Below, piece after piece: positions 5,061-11,321 of a stretch of DNA of 22,945 bases. A model generated the notes under the pieces. The model was not told the DNA's origin. It did no database searches and saw only the letters and a list, made by a program, of their open reading frames with translations. The translations under genes were made by a program, and so were the position numbers. Source of the stretch: a virus. The stretch's first letter is position 1. Each line of letters starts with the position of its first letter. The stretch spans positions 1-22,945 of IMG/VR virus record IMGVR_UViG_3300006916_000420; one strand, given 5' to 3'.

Positions 5061-6191
5061 CAAACTAAAATTCAAGAGATGTCTGATGTCGAGATAATCG
5101 AGACAGCAATCGCTATGCGAGATGCAGAACTTAATCTTGGTATCAAACCAAAGACAATGACAATCAGGGGGATAATGGGTAGTGGTAAAACTACAATCCC
5201 ACAGAGAATCGCAAATAGATTGGGGTTAAAACTAGTTGTGGTATCTCTACCTACTCAAGCACTTGGTGATACAGGCAATCCAATCGTCAAAGAGATTGAT
5301 GGTGTAAAAGTCACATCATTTGCTTGGAATGAATATTTCCAATTCCACAAGGGTGAAGCATTTGTACTATGCCTTGATGAAAAAGATAAGGGTATGTTAG
5401 AAGTGCGTAATCAGTTTCTTGATGTCATTCAAAAAGGTGAGATAAATGGTGTGCGACTACCTAAAGGTACTATTGTGATGTGTACATCAAACCTTGAGGG
5501 TGAGGGTGTTGGTGATACTATCTACGCACATGAGTTAGATAGAGAGGTGGCTATCAAGATGAAGAATCCATCATTAGATAGTTTACTTGCATACAATTCT
5601 GAATTACCAATAGAACAAAAGTATGAGCCTATGATACTTGCTTGGAGTAAAGAGTTTGAGGGTAATGTCTTTGAGAACTATCTTACAAATCCAAATACAG
5701 TATGGGGTATTAATCCTAGCACACCTACTAGAAAAGGTATTACTATGCGTGGGTTACATCAGGTGTCTGATGTATTGAAGATTAGAGATAAACTACCTAG
5801 TCAAAATGCTTTCGAGTGTTTGGTTACAGGTTTGATTGGTATGGTTGCAGGAACGAGTTTACTAGACTTTCTAAAACATGAGGACAAACTTGTACCGATT
5901 GATGAGATAAAAAAGAATCCTGAAAAAGCTAGGGTATCAAGTGATGCAATAGGTAAGTTACTGACCATGTTTAACTTGTCGCAGATGATTACTGATAAAG
6001 AATCTTTGACTACATTCAGTAAGTATATTTGTCGCTATGAGGAAAGAGAGTTTAAGAATCTATTCACTAAAACTCTGACTAGAAACAAGTCACTACATAA
6101 ACACCTATTTACTTGTAAGCCTTACATGACCATTGTTAAAGAATGTGGTAAGGGTGCAGTTGGTCTTGGTGAGAATATTGATTTAGTTTAA
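5052..6191 (+). CDS. MoxR-like AAA+ ATPase
   Basis: This 379-aa protein is an AAA+ ATPase of the MoxR type. It shows Walker A GIMGSGKTT (40-48), Walker B VLCLDE (105-110), a sensor-1 block VMCTSNLEG with Asn147, and a LDREV block (162-166) suited to an arginine finger. The C-terminal ~200 residues are helical and unassigned. MoxR ATPases usually act with a VWA-domain partner as a chaperone or remodelling pair, and the next gene encodes exactly such a partner. The ribosome site AAGGAG precedes ATG 5052, with promoter P3 and palindrome site 8 upstream. In a phage, the pair could remodel virion or replication complexes; the target is unknown. Confidence 0.8.
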   Translation: MATQTKIQEMSDVEIIETAIAMRDAELNLGIKPKTMTIRGIMGSGKTTIPQRIANRLGLKLVVVSLPTQALGDTGNPIVKEIDGVKVTSFAWNEYFQFHKGEAFVLCLDEKDKGMLEVRNQFLDVIQKGEINGVRLPKGTIVMCTSNLEGEGVGDTIYAHELDREVAIKMKNPSLDSLLAYNSELPIEQKYEPMILAWSKEFEGNVFENYLTNPNTVWGINPSTPTRKGITMRGLHQVSDVLKIRDKLPSQNAFECLVTGLIGMVAGTSLLDFLKHEDKLVPIDEIKKNPEKARVSSDAIGKLLTMFNLSQMITDKESLTTFSKYICRYEEREFKNLFTKTLTRNKSLHKHLFTCKPYMTIVKECGKGAVGLGENIDLV

Positions 6192-6192
6192 T

Positions 6193-6208
6193 TGCCGACA
6201 TGTCGGCA
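6193..6208. repeat. 16-bp palindrome, site 9 (perfect)
   Basis: This is a perfect TGCCGACATGTCGGCA. It begins 2 bp after the AAA+ stop codon and ends 11 bp before the next ATG. Confidence 0.95.
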
Positions 6209-6219
6209 GAGGGGATAAT

Positions 6220-7527
6220 ATGGAACAAAAAAGAGCAGAGGATATTATATCCACACTTAATTCGCAGATAAGTGATAACCCTACTTTCTGTAGACTTGTA
6301 CGAGTTATGGTACAGACACCCTTTACTGTCTTGCGTAAGGGTGATAAAAAGTACGAGCAGATTCGCACAGGTGCTACTGATGGTAGGATGGTTTACTACA
6401 ATCTTGATTTCTTCAAGGGTTTGAGTATACCTGAACAGAGGTTTCTTATCTGCCATGAGACAATGCACAATGCCTTGATGCACATGGTGTTTTATCTTGA
6501 CTACTTTATGAAAAGTCCAATCGTTACAAACATGGCTATGGATGAGGTGGTCAATAATATTCTTGTAAGGTGGAACAAACTACATCTGAAGTATTGTAAG
6601 ATGAATGGTTTACCTGAAGAAGATTTCATCAAGTTTATCGAGGGTGGGTGTTGTAATCCAAAATATGCGAATTGGAGTTTTCCTCAAGTCTTTGATGATA
6701 TATACCAAGACCTTAAAGATAAACAAGGTAGTGGTCAAGGAGATGGTGATGGTGATGGTGATGGTGATGGTGATGGTGATGGTGATGATGGTCAAGGTGA
6801 TGGTAAAGATGGTAAGGGTAAGCCACTTGATAATCACCTTTGGGAAGAAGCTAAAAAAGCCTTCGCCAATCCTGAAGAAGCAGAGAAGATGGCAGAGGAT
6901 ATGCGTCAGGCACTTCGGTCAGGTGAAGCCCTTGCAGGTGTCAGGTCAGGTCTAAAAGATGGTGACTTGGAAAAACTATTTGAAGTTAAGACTGATTGGA
7001 TAGAAGTCTTGCGTAACTTTATTGTCAGTAGTTGTTCAGGGTATGGTGAGGTCACAAGGCAGAGACCGAATCGCAGGTCGCTAGGCAACGAGATACTTAT
7101 GCCAAGTCTACAGAGTAAATCTGTTGGTGATGTTGTTATTGGTTATGATGCGTCAGGTTCTGTCTTGTATGATAAAGAACTTGCTACACGATTTTCGTCA
7201 GAAATAAAAAAGATTTGTGAGCAAGTCAAACCAAAATCACTTCGAGTATTGTATTGGGATACTGATGTTGAGAAAGTTGAATTTTATAAGCACAATAAAC
7301 TTTCTCGCTTTGAGGTCGAGGGTAGACCGAGAGGGGGTGGTGGCACTTCACCTGATTGTGTTCCTAAATACTTGGAGAAAAACAATATCAAACCACAAGT
7401 AGTTATCATGCTAACTGATGGGTATGTAGATGGTTGGGGTGATTGGGGTAAAGTTAATGCACCTTTACTGTGGTGTATTAAGGGGAGTAATGATACTCCC
7501 AATGTTGGAAAAACAGTTGTAATTTAA
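6220..7527 (+). CDS. metallopeptidase-like / VWA (DUF2201-type) protein, partner of the AAA+ ATPase
   Basis: This 435-aa protein has two parts. The N-terminal half resembles the putative metallopeptidase domain of DUF2201 proteins, with HETMH (79-83, HExxH zinc motif) followed by NALMH and a NMAMDEVVNNIL helix. An Asp-Gly linker (about 172-195) comes from a GATGGT repeat. The C-terminal half is VWA-like, with a MIDAS motif: DASGS (310-314), GGGGT (372-376) and TDG (399-401). MoxR ATPases and VWA proteins often work as a pair. The AGAGGGG ribosome site lies between palindrome site 9 and ATG 6220. A perfect 7-bp hairpin near the 3' end (7483-7500) has no T-run and is not a terminator. Confidence 0.8.
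   Translation: MEQKRAEDIISTLNSQISDNPTFCRLVRVMVQTPFTVLRKGDKKYEQIRTGATDGRMVYYNLDFFKGLSIPEQRFLICHETMHNALMHMVFYLDYFMKSPIVTNMAMDEVVNNILVRWNKLHLKYCKMNGLPEEDFIKFIEGGCCNPKYANWSFPQVFDDIYQDLKDKQGSGQGDGDGDGDGDGDGDGDDGQGDGKDGKGKPLDNHLWEEAKKAFANPEEAEKMAEDMRQALRSGEALAGVRSGLKDGDLEKLFEVKTDWIEVLRNFIVSSCSGYGEVTRQRPNRRSLGNEILMPSLQSKSVGDVVIGYDASGSVLYDKELATRFSSEIKKICEQVKPKSLRVLYWDTDVEKVEFYKHNKLSRFEVEGRPRGGGGTSPDCVPKYLEKNNIKPQVVIMLTDGYVDGWGDWGKVNAPLLWCIKGSNDTPNVGKTVVI
6742..6792 (+). repeat. GATGGT microsatellite encoding an Asp-Gly linker
   Basis: Seven perfect GATGGT units (6742-6783) are followed by GATGATGGT. In frame they encode DG repeats between the metallopeptidase-like and VWA halves. Such tracts change length by slippage in 6-bp steps without shifting the frame. 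Confidence 0.95.
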
Positions 7528-7531
7528 TTTT

Positions 7532-7557
7532 AATAAGGAGAACTTAACATGGCTACA
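7532..7557 (+). repeat. 26-bp direct repeat, copy 2 (ribosome site and first codons)
   Basis: Identical to 5035-5060, here in front of the third cassette gene. The similarity stops a few codons into the gene, so it is a copied translation-start region rather than a gene duplication. Confidence 0.95.
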
Positions 7558-8715
7558 AAAAAGAAACAGAGTGGTAATCTTGCAGACTTAATCGAGATTG
7601 CTTTTGATGCAGTAAAAAAGAAATTTGGGGATAAAAAAGTTGAACTCAAAATATCTAAACACTTTGGTCACAAACTCGACCTAATTAGTTTAAAGGGTGT
7701 AAATAAAGCACAACATAATTTTTGGGGTGAGGTTGAAAAAAATGGTCGTGAAAAAAACCTATTAAAGGTTGTCCTTAATCATGGAGCAACATATGATATG
7801 CCTGATATACATGCACTTTCCTCTGATATAGATTATCAATCTACTTATCTACCCCTTGAAGTTGATAAGATTTTAAACCTAAAAGATTATGATAGAAGTC
7901 TATTTGATTTAGTTGTAATAGGTGACAAATACTACAATGGTTCGGATGGTCAGGGTTTCTACGCAGGATACTATTTAAAGATGTATTTTGGAAATATCTT
8001 TTCCGATTTAGAATTAGGTTTCTATGTGGACAAAACTTTGATTGGTGCAGTAGATATTTATACTTCTAGTAGAGGTGGAAAGGGTTTGAGGTTTGAATTA
8101 CAGTTTAAAGATAATAACAGGTCGCATAGTGGTCGTAGTATTGTGCCTAAAAGTATTAGGTCTATTATCTTTAATACCATGCATGCACCTGACAAAACCG
8201 AGCAATTGTTCTTTGAACAAAAACTTAAAGAGTTTAGAAGTACATATAAGTTTGGTGGTGATGATAATTCACATAGAACTCTTAACAAAATTGATAAAGA
8301 GTTGACTAGCCTTGTTAATGAAGAAAGAATTAATTTTGGTATTTTGCACCGAGATACTTTCGCTGACACACTAGATAAGTTGGGTAGTTGTATTAAAGAG
8401 GTTGAGAGTAGTGAATCTTCCAAATCGTTTTTTAAATTTATAGATGAGTATAAAGATATACTCGCTGACTATAACTATTTGAACACTCTTCTTGATATGA
8501 ATATGAAAAATCATATGGTGTTTGTTAATTTTGTTAATGATAAATATTCAGTTGTTTCTCATAGAGATGGGGTATATGTCAGAGACTACTATGATTCACC
8601 TGAAGATTTACCTGAAGATATACGAGATAAGTATTCGCTACTTTCTAGTAGTGATGAGGATATCTTTTATGTTGGGTTTAAGTTGGGTGATTGCTACGCA
8701 GTTAGTCTTTTGTGA
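7549..8715 (+). CDS. 388-aa hypothetical protein, third member of the AAA+/VWA cassette
   Basis: I recognise no domain. The protein starts with a basic MATKKKQSG tail, then mixed alpha/beta sequence with serine/aspartate-rich blocks, and ends in an acidic, tyrosine-rich region (about 330-388). No transmembrane segment or nucleotide loop is visible. It follows the VWA gene by 21 bp and begins with the same 26 bp as the AAA+ gene, which argues that it belongs to the same functional set, perhaps as substrate or adaptor. Palindrome site 10 follows its stop. Confidence 0.75.
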   Translation: MATKKKQSGNLADLIEIAFDAVKKKFGDKKVELKISKHFGHKLDLISLKGVNKAQHNFWGEVEKNGREKNLLKVVLNHGATYDMPDIHALSSDIDYQSTYLPLEVDKILNLKDYDRSLFDLVVIGDKYYNGSDGQGFYAGYYLKMYFGNIFSDLELGFYVDKTLIGAVDIYTSSRGGKGLRFELQFKDNNRSHSGRSIVPKSIRSIIFNTMHAPDKTEQLFFEQKLKEFRSTYKFGGDDNSHRTLNKIDKELTSLVNEERINFGILHRDTFADTLDKLGSCIKEVESSESSKSFFKFIDEYKDILADYNYLNTLLDMNMKNHMVFVNFVNDKYSVVSHRDGVYVRDYYDSPEDLPEDIRDKYSLLSSSDEDIFYVGFKLGDCYAVSLL

Positions 8716-8720
8716 TAAGT

Positions 8721-8736
8721 TGCCGACATGTCGGCA
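8721..8736. repeat. 16-bp palindrome, site 10 (perfect)
   Basis: This is a perfect TGCCGACATGTCGGCA. It begins 5 bp after the 388-aa gene's stop and ends 34 bp before the next start, at the head of the small-gene run. Confidence 0.95.
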
Positions 8737-8770
8737 CACATTGTGAAACCAGTAATAAGGAGAAAGAAAC

Positions 8771-8989
8771 ATGAAGAAAAAGAGAATTGAAACTTCTAAT
8801 GAAGAAAAGTATGAGTTGATTAATGCTTGGGATAAACTTGATAGAGCATGGGATTATATAATAGATATCATTGATTATCCTGATGATTATAGTAAGGAAA
8901 GTATAGTAAGTCTTACTGAAGATTATGCTAACTACATATATGAAGCTAGAGAAATATTAGAAGAACTTGGATATAAAGGAGAGGAATGA
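8771..8989 (+). CDS. small acidic helical protein
   Basis: This is a 72-aa protein, almost all helix-forming, acidic after a basic MKKKR start, ending YKGEE. The ending arises because GGAGAGGAATGA is at once the last codons, the ribosome site and the overlapped start of the next gene. The same junction is used at 9291. The ribosome site AAGGAG is at 8758-8763. It is the first gene of a run of about thirteen tiny genes. Function is unknown. Confidence 0.6.
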   Translation: MKKKRIETSNEEKYELINAWDKLDRAWDYIIDIIDYPDDYSKESIVSLTEDYANYIYEAREILEELGYKGEE

Positions 8990-9294
8990 TTATGTATAAA
9001 TATTATTGTGTTGAGATTACTGTATGTGATTCAGAGGGTGAGTATGATATGCCATCAGTAATGAAGATAGATTCAAAGGTTGATGTTAATAAACATCATG
9101 CTGATATTGAGAAAGAATTTATTCTTGAACATTGGGATTCTGAAGCTGAACACAGAGAAGATGATTGGTACTTACCTAGTTGGAATGTAAACAATAGACG
9201 CACCTATCTAACTATTGGTAAAGAAATGCCACTTAAGGATTATGCAGTTGTAAAAAAATATATCTATGCTTGGGAATATGAGGGAGAGGAATGA
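8986..9294 (+). CDS. 102-aa acidic hypothetical protein
   Basis: Unrecognised protein, rich in aromatic and acidic residues (blocks EHWDSEAEHREDDWYLPSW and YIYAWEYEGEE). It starts at ATG 8986 overlapping the previous stop, or at ATG 8992, which would remove two residues; the GGAG site serves either. It ends EGEE through the same junction sequence as its upstream neighbour. The strongly negative charge would fit a DNA mimic, but charge alone is weak evidence. Confidence 0.6.
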   Translation: MIMYKYYCVEITVCDSEGEYDMPSVMKIDSKVDVNKHHADIEKEFILEHWDSEAEHREDDWYLPSWNVNNRRTYLTIGKEMPLKDYAVVKKYIYAWEYEGEE

Positions 9295-9452
9295 TGGATT
9301 TAGATTCTATGACAAGAGAAGAGTTAGAACTTTTACTGCATGAGTTAGAAATGCAAAATGGTGGTGAGGGTACAAAGGATATTCGATTCAGACATAAGGT
9401 CGAAGATATGATAACTGCAAAAATAATCTATGAGGAGAATGACTATGAGTAA
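9291..9452 (+). CDS. 53-aa small hypothetical protein
   Basis: A short acidic protein (MMDLDSMTREELELLLHELE...) with a predicted N-terminal amphipathic helix. ATG 9291 overlaps the previous TGA and follows GGAGAGG; ATG 9294 is the next codon and could also be used. The end overlaps the start of the next gene by 8 bp. Its context in a chain of coupled small genes is the main support that it is real. Confidence 0.55.
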   Translation: MMDLDSMTREELELLLHELEMQNGGEGTKDIRFRHKVEDMITAKIIYEENDYE

Positions 9453-9663
9453 AGAGAATATGCATTATGAAGTCGTTAAAACAAAAGTAGTGCTTGATAG
9501 TTTAAAGGCACAATTAGAAAATGCAATAAATGATGCTACAAAGTATTTAGATGAAGCATATAAAAATCAAGCAAGTAATGAACATGATGATATAGAAATT
9601 TACGAAGGTAGATTAGAATTAGCACAGGAATTATTAGAATATTTGGAGGAAAAAATATGTTAA
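9445..9663 (+). CDS. 72-aa helical (coiled-coil-like) protein
   Basis: A 72-aa protein with a long run of helix-forming residues and heptad-like leucines (VVLDSLKAQLENAINDATKYL, then LELAQELLEYLEEKI), so probably a coiled coil. I chose ATG 9445 because GGAG (9434-9437) lies 7 bases before it; in-frame ATGs at 9430 and 9439 are too close to that site. The TTGGAGGA near its 3' end is the ribosome site for the next gene. Confidence 0.6.
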   Translation: MSKENMHYEVVKTKVVLDSLKAQLENAINDATKYLDEAYKNQASNEHDDIEIYEGRLELAQELLEYLEEKIC

Positions 9664-9836
9664 CAGAAACAGCAAAAGAATCTTTAAACTTGATTGATAA
9701 AGATATTACTAGGTGGACTACTAAAAAATTACTTACTGAATGGGAAAACATAGATTCAGATTTTGTCTACGATAGATTGTTAGAAGCTAGAATTATTGTA
9801 GAAGCAGGTAAACGAGATATATTTTTGAGGAGATAG
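9657..9836 (+). CDS. 59-aa small hypothetical protein
   Basis: A 59-aa charged helical protein with no recognised motif. It overlaps the previous gene by 7 bp and has a strong TTGGAGG ribosome site upstream. It ends in LRR, from TTGAGGAGATAG, which also provides the ribosome site for the gene at 9838. Confidence 0.6.
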   Translation: MLTETAKESLNLIDKDITRWTTKKLLTEWENIDSDFVYDRLLEARIIVEAGKRDIFLRR

Positions 9837-9837
9837 T

Positions 9838-10026
9838 ATGCATAAACATATCAGACAAAATTTAGATGGAGTAAATATTTATATAGATTCCAATGTTAAA
9901 AATTGTTGTGAAGATTGTGGGTATAGTGGGTATGTCTACGGAGAGCATGGCGAAAGTCAGGTACTCATAGATGAAGCAGAAGTTGTTTGCCCAAAATGCT
10001 ATTCAAAACAATATTATTGTTGTTAA
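9838..10026 (+). CDS. small zinc-ribbon-like protein
   Basis: A 62-aa protein with two CxxC-type pairs: C24-x2-C27 (in NCCEDCG) and C51-x2-C54 (CPKC), 23 residues apart, plus a C-terminal CC. This is the layout of a zinc ribbon, the kind used by small transcription-modulating or protein-binding factors. AGGAG (9829-9833) precedes the ATG closely. A role on host RNA polymerase would be a reasonable guess, not a demonstrated one. Confidence 0.65.
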   Translation: MHKHIRQNLDGVNIYIDSNVKNCCEDCGYSGYVYGEHGESQVLIDEAEVVCPKCYSKQYYCC

Positions 10027-10036
10027 AGGAGATAGT

Positions 10037-10195
10037 ATGAGTGACAGAAAGTGGGAGTTATTTGATGAGGAGTTTTATGCTCTTTTGAAGAAACATACTG
10101 GAGTTGAATTCAATGAAGAGCCAAAAGACTTTGGTTTGTACTGTTCAATGCGAGATAAAATTTGGGAAGAACTGCAAAAAAAGGAAGTGGTATGA
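10037..10195 (+). CDS. 52-aa small acidic protein
   Basis: A 52-aa acidic protein of unknown function (MSDRKWELFDEEFYALLKK...). ATG 10037 is preceded by AAAGGAG at 10025-10031. An in-frame ATG at 9971 lies inside the previous gene and is not used in this call. The stop overlaps the next ATG as ATGA. Confidence 0.6.
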   Translation: MSDRKWELFDEEFYALLKKHTGVEFNEEPKDFGLYCSMRDKIWEELQKKEVV

Positions 10196-10368
10196 ATACA
10201 TTTATATTGGAAGACAGTTTGGTGATTGTAACATCTGCACCTAAAGAAGTTGTTGAAGATTGTTTAAATGGGTCTTGGGAATGTGATGAAGAAATGTTAG
10301 AAGATATATCCCAAGAAATAAAAAGTAGGGGTTATAAATGTGAACATTATTTTGGGGAGAAGTTATGA
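10192..10368 (+). CDS. small acidic protein, paralogue of the 4152 gene product
   Basis: A 58-aa acidic protein. The tail RGYKCEHYFGE matches KGYICKYYIGE of the 66-aa protein at 4152-4352, and the N-terminal strand (LVIVTSAPKE against IVFITNATKE) also aligns. Both genes sit in strings of small overlapping genes and both end in an ATGA overlap. AAGGAAG precedes the start. Function is unknown; the duplication suggests the fold is useful to the phage. Confidence 0.6.
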   Translation: MNTFILEDSLVIVTSAPKEVVEDCLNGSWECDEEMLEDISQEIKSRGYKCEHYFGEKL

Positions 10369-10439
10369 AAGTAAAAGAACTAATAGACTATGGTACTTAC
10401 TTAACTAAAGGAATGGAGATTAAAGATGGACTTGGATAA
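10365..10439 (+). CDS. possible 24-aa peptide
   Basis: ATG 10365 overlaps the previous stop, follows GGGGAG (10355-10360), and the frame runs 24 codons to overlap the next gene's start at 10426. It may be a real peptide, or simply a translated bridge that couples the two neighbours. There is no sequence motif. Confidence 0.35.
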   Translation: MKVKELIDYGTYLTKGMEIKDGLG

Positions 10440-10701
10440 TATATGTAAGATAATTGATTCAATAAATGAATCAACAAGTAAGCTAGAAGATATGGTAAAA
10501 GCTGAAAAGAGTTGGTTGCATGGAAATACTGCCGACATGTCGGCAGACCATGTTGAGAATGTAGTTGGTGAAGAAGTACCCTATGAGATTATAGAAACTG
10601 AAGATGACCACCATTATTTTCTAGAAGTGTATGCAAAATTACCGAATGGTAAAAAAGCATATCAGAGTGCTATTCGTATTGAAAAGAAAATCTACAAGTG
10701 A
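10426..10701 (+). CDS. 91-aa hypothetical protein carrying palindrome site 11
   Basis: An acidic 91-aa protein with a helical N-terminal half and a beta-like C-terminal half (HYFLEVYAKLPNGKKAYQSAIRIEKKI). Residues TADMSAD in the middle are encoded by a perfect 16-bp palindrome and look like a linker between the halves. GGAG lies upstream at 10416-10419. The stop overlaps the GTG start of the VRR-NUC gene. Confidence 0.6.
   Translation: MDLDNICKIIDSINESTSKLEDMVKAEKSWLHGNTADMSADHVENVVGEEVPYEIIETEDDHHYFLEVYAKLPNGKKAYQSAIRIEKKIYK
10530..10545. repeat. 16-bp palindrome, site 11 (perfect, in coding sequence)
   Basis: A perfect TGCCGACATGTCGGCA inside the 10426 gene, read in frame as ADMSA. It is the last copy in the window; none is seen in the remaining 12.4 kb. 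Confidence 0.95.
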
Positions 10702-10985
10702 CACCTGAAAAGAAAGTAAAGAATAAAGTTGTTGCCATTCTAAAAAAGTTTGGTGCATATTATTTTTACCCTGTAATGAGTGGGTATGGAGTGTCAGGAG
10801 TACCTGACATTATAGTGTGTTATAAATCTCGATTTGTAGCCATTGAGGTTAAAGCGACACCTAAAAACAAACCCACTCCATTACAACAGAGAAATATAAA
10901 TACAATTAATTCTAATGGGGGTATTGCAATCGTAGTAAATTGTGATAACATACAAAGTGTAACAAAAGTTTTGGAGAACTTATGA
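10698..10985 (+). CDS. VRR-NUC domain nuclease
   Basis: A 95-aa stand-alone VRR-NUC nuclease of the PD-(D/E)XK superfamily. Visible catalytic elements are GVPDIIV (34-40, with Asp37), FVAIEVK (46-52, with Glu50 and Lys52) and Gln64. Phage VRR-NUC proteins cut branched or structured DNA and are common in replication modules. The length is typical of the single-domain form. The start is GTG overlapping the previous stop (GTGA); no nearby in-frame ATG would keep the domain whole. The ribosome site is weak, so translation likely depends on coupling. Confidence 0.85.
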   Translation: MTPEKKVKNKVVAILKKFGAYYFYPVMSGYGVSGVPDIIVCYKSRFVAIEVKATPKNKPTPLQQRNINTINSNGGIAIVVNCDNIQSVTKVLENL

Positions 10986-11077
10986 AATTATTTATGGTCG
11001 CATATTCGCTGTCTGTTATTTTTTTAATGATAGTATTACCTATAATACTTCTAGTAATACATATTTTGGGGGGATAG
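10982..11077 (+). CDS. tiny single-helix membrane peptide
   Basis: A 31-aa peptide that is essentially one hydrophobic helix (about 4-29). Its ATG overlaps the VRR-NUC stop and follows GGAG. It ends in GG because TTGGGGGGAT is the ribosome site for the next gene. It is the fourth tiny membrane protein in the window. Function is unknown. Confidence 0.5.
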   Translation: MKLFMVAYSLSVIFLMIVLPIILLVIHILGG

Positions 11078-11078
11078 A

Positions 11079-11321
11079 ATGATACTTGATAAAAGAATAG
11101 ATAAGTACTTAAGGGTATTTGATGGTGATGAAATGAAATATCTTTTTGTTTTAGATGAATCGAAAACATATGATGAGGGGGAAGAAGTATGGTCAGCATT
11201 TGCAGGGAAAACTTACAAGACAGAGGAATTACGAAGATGGGCGAAAAAGAATGGGTATTTGGTACAAATCGGATTAAGAGCGAAACCCTCGACAAAGAAT
11301 ACACAGAAATACTGGGATTAA
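11079..11321 (+). CDS. 80-aa hypothetical protein
   Basis: An 80-aa protein, acidic in the first half and basic in the second, with no recognised motif. It follows a GGGGGGA ribosome site. The last 85 bp overlap the start of the next gene in another frame, which is long for this genome. One of the two starts may therefore be placed wrongly, or both genes are real and compactly packed. Confidence 0.55.
   Translation: MILDKRIDKYLRVFDGDEMKYLFVLDESKTYDEGEEVWSAFAGKTYKTEELRRWAKKNGYLVQIGLRAKPSTKNTQKYWD

Noticed and set aside
6605-6955. Second plus-strand frame of 116 codons within the VWA gene
   Set aside because: Its MV repeats are the GATGGT tract read in another frame.
7483-7500. Perfect 7-bp hairpin near the end of the VWA gene as a terminator
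   Set aside because: No T-run follows and it is inside coding sequence.
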